Of a stretch of 64,000 nucleotides of DNA, positions 62,601 to 64,000 are shown one piece after another. Position 1 is the first letter of the stretch, and every line of letters starts with the position of its first letter. Source of the stretch: Torreya grandis (Eukaryota > Streptophyta > Pinopsida > Cupressales > Taxaceae); assembly GCA_037957365.1 (NCBI GenBank), contig JARHVA010002424.1, positions 1,230,501 to 1,294,500 on the forward strand, written 5' to 3'. The notes under the pieces were generated by a model, which did no database searches, was not told the origin of the DNA, and worked only from the letters and a program-made list of their open reading frames with translations. The translations under genes and the position numbers were made by a program.

Positions 62601-64000
62601 ATTTAAGAAACATCCCATTCATAGGAATGGGAAGATCTTCTCCACTTAATTTAGATAACTAAAAAGAATTTTTGTTCTTATAATTGGTGATAATATAAGG
62701 TCCACTCCAAAGGCTATCAAATTTGGAGTGTTTACCTCACTTTGCATGCTCTTCATCCCATTTGAGTACTATGTCTCCTTGTTGAAATGTTTTTGATGAA
62801 GCTCTCTTGTCAAATGTATTATTTACCTGCTACTAATTTGAATACATGTTATGCATAAAATAATCTCTCATCTCCTCCAATTCTCTTAGTTTATTCATTA
62901 TGACCTCCATTGCATCATTTTCCAAAAGCTCTAGTTGGTGTGTAAGATTCAATGAGATAGGCAGCCTTGTTTCTCTTCCATAAACTAGGATATATGGTGA
63001 ATGACCAATGGATTTCTTAGGGGTGATCCTATTAGCCCATAAATTATTCTTCAACTTTGTATTTTATATCTTTGATTATCTTCCATTATTCTTTTGATGA
63101 TTTGAATTAGGTTCTTGTTAGTAGACTCAACGAGTCCATTACCCTATGGATAGTAATTGGATGAAGAATTCAAATAAATACCATGTTCAAGATCCCATTC
63201 ACATAAATTTTTACTATTGAATTCCAAATTTTTATCTAATATGATAGTAGAAGGTGCTCCAAAATGAGTGACTAGGCTCTCATAAAATTCAAGTACAGAG
63301 TTCTCATTTGCCTCTTTCAAAGGCACTACTTCCAACCACCTAGTGAAATTAGATATCAAAACACACTTATTACCATAACTATATGGAATATTAATCATGA
63401 TAATGAATTCTAAACCTGATTTTATGAAAGGCTGCTCAAACTGAATTAGCTTTAGTGGCATAACAACTAGTCTCTATTTTCCTACAAACATTGTACGCTT
63501 TGTACATTTCCTAACCCATGCATGTGAATATATGAATAAATTAGGTAAAAAATAACCAAATATAATGATTTTTTCAGATATGGTCTTAGATGCAAAATGA
63601 CCTCCAAAAATACTATCATGAAATTTCTCTATATCTTGTTATTTGAAACCAAATGTCATAAAATTTTAAGACCTATTATAAGAAGTACATGAATTTATAT
63701 AAAATAATATATATATTCATAACCTTATAAATCTTGAATAAATAAATAAATGGGTTTTTCCAAACCTTCATTACTATGCTACATAAGCATGGCCAAAATA
63801 GTATTAGAAGTAGAGAAAACATACAAGAAGAAATCCTTACTAAAATCTAGATTGAGAAAAGTAGGAGCTTGGTTGATTGATTCCTTGATATATTCAAAAA
63901 TTATTTTACTTTATTTAATCCAAGTTAACTCTTAGTTTTTCTTAAGCATTTGAGTAAGTGGATTTACTAGTTCTACAAAACTAGGAACAAATCTTCTGAT
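62601..64000 (-). pseudogene. RNase H and integrase of Ty3/gypsy element E, running off the window
   Basis: On the minus strand from 64000 leftwards: an RNase H region with scattered stops (HLLKCLRKTKS, then LYVFSLL-like, about 64000-63720). The integrase zinc-binding region (about 63650-63480) is strongly broken. 63461-63144 encodes the integrase core: MPLKLIQFEQPFIKSGLEFI, NFTRWLEVVPLKEANENSVL, LVTHFGAPSTIILDKN (second Asp region) and NSSSNYYP before the catalytic Glu. 63054-62833 encodes the distal core: ANRITPKKSIGHSPYILVYG, RLPISLNLTHQLELL. The C-terminal domain near 62800-62605 includes KFDSLWSGPYII and GEDLPIPxNGMFLKYY. First-Asp and other positions are altered. The sequence is clearly different from A/B integrase, so E is another gypsy lineage. 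Confidence 0.87.

Overview
The window looks like repeat-dominated nuclear DNA of a seed plant with a large, very A+T-rich genome. No intact host gene, rRNA, tRNA or CRISPR array was found. Nearly everything recognisable is an old, decayed LTR retrotransposon, mostly Ty3/gypsy. Reading frames are broken mainly by TAG/TAA/TGA at places where related copies or family motifs have Gln or Trp, and CpG is very scarce. This is the signature of heavy cytosine methylation followed by deamination. Some gymnosperms such as Welwitschia are known for this composition, but the species is not established from the sequence.

Layout. 2627-9548: a minus-strand LTR element (F) with both LTRs, a near-perfect 5-bp target duplication, a polypurine tract and a gag remnant. 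11780-12850: an imperfect inverted repeat related to LTR sequence. About 13.5 kb: a faint Ty1/copia RT remnant. 14888-23471: element A, the 3' part of a Tat-lineage Ty3/gypsy element with pol on the minus strand. 23472-42450: element B, the same family in the opposite orientation (gag, PR, RT, RNase H, second RNase H, INT, PPT and 3' LTR). B's RT is split by a complete nested Ty3/gypsy element N (28229-33867). Right after B's 3' LTR lies a fragment (C) of the family's extra gene. 43.9-46.2 kb holds a long decayed minus-strand ORF of unknown identity. 46.4-55.25 kb is element D: a 5' LTR edge, a PBS, a 5-kb leader with degenerate tandem repeats and a pyrimidine-rich tract, then gag and protease. 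55.25-61.8 kb has no recognisable gene. 62.6-64.0 kb is the RNase H/integrase end of a minus-strand Ty3/gypsy element (E) that runs off the window.

The most notable system is in elements A and B. Both carry a plant mobile domain (PMD, aminotransferase-like) gene between integrase and the 3' end, on the strand opposite to gag-pol. A third PMD fragment abuts B's 3' LTR. PMD therefore appears to be a stable antisense extra ORF of this Tat family. A and B also form a very large imperfect inverted repeat around a roughly 3-kb loop, and they share an altered RT catalytic motif (YVYD). This raises the possibility that one arose by inverted duplication and not by independent transposition. B and D both have Asn-rich segments in front of the Gag core.
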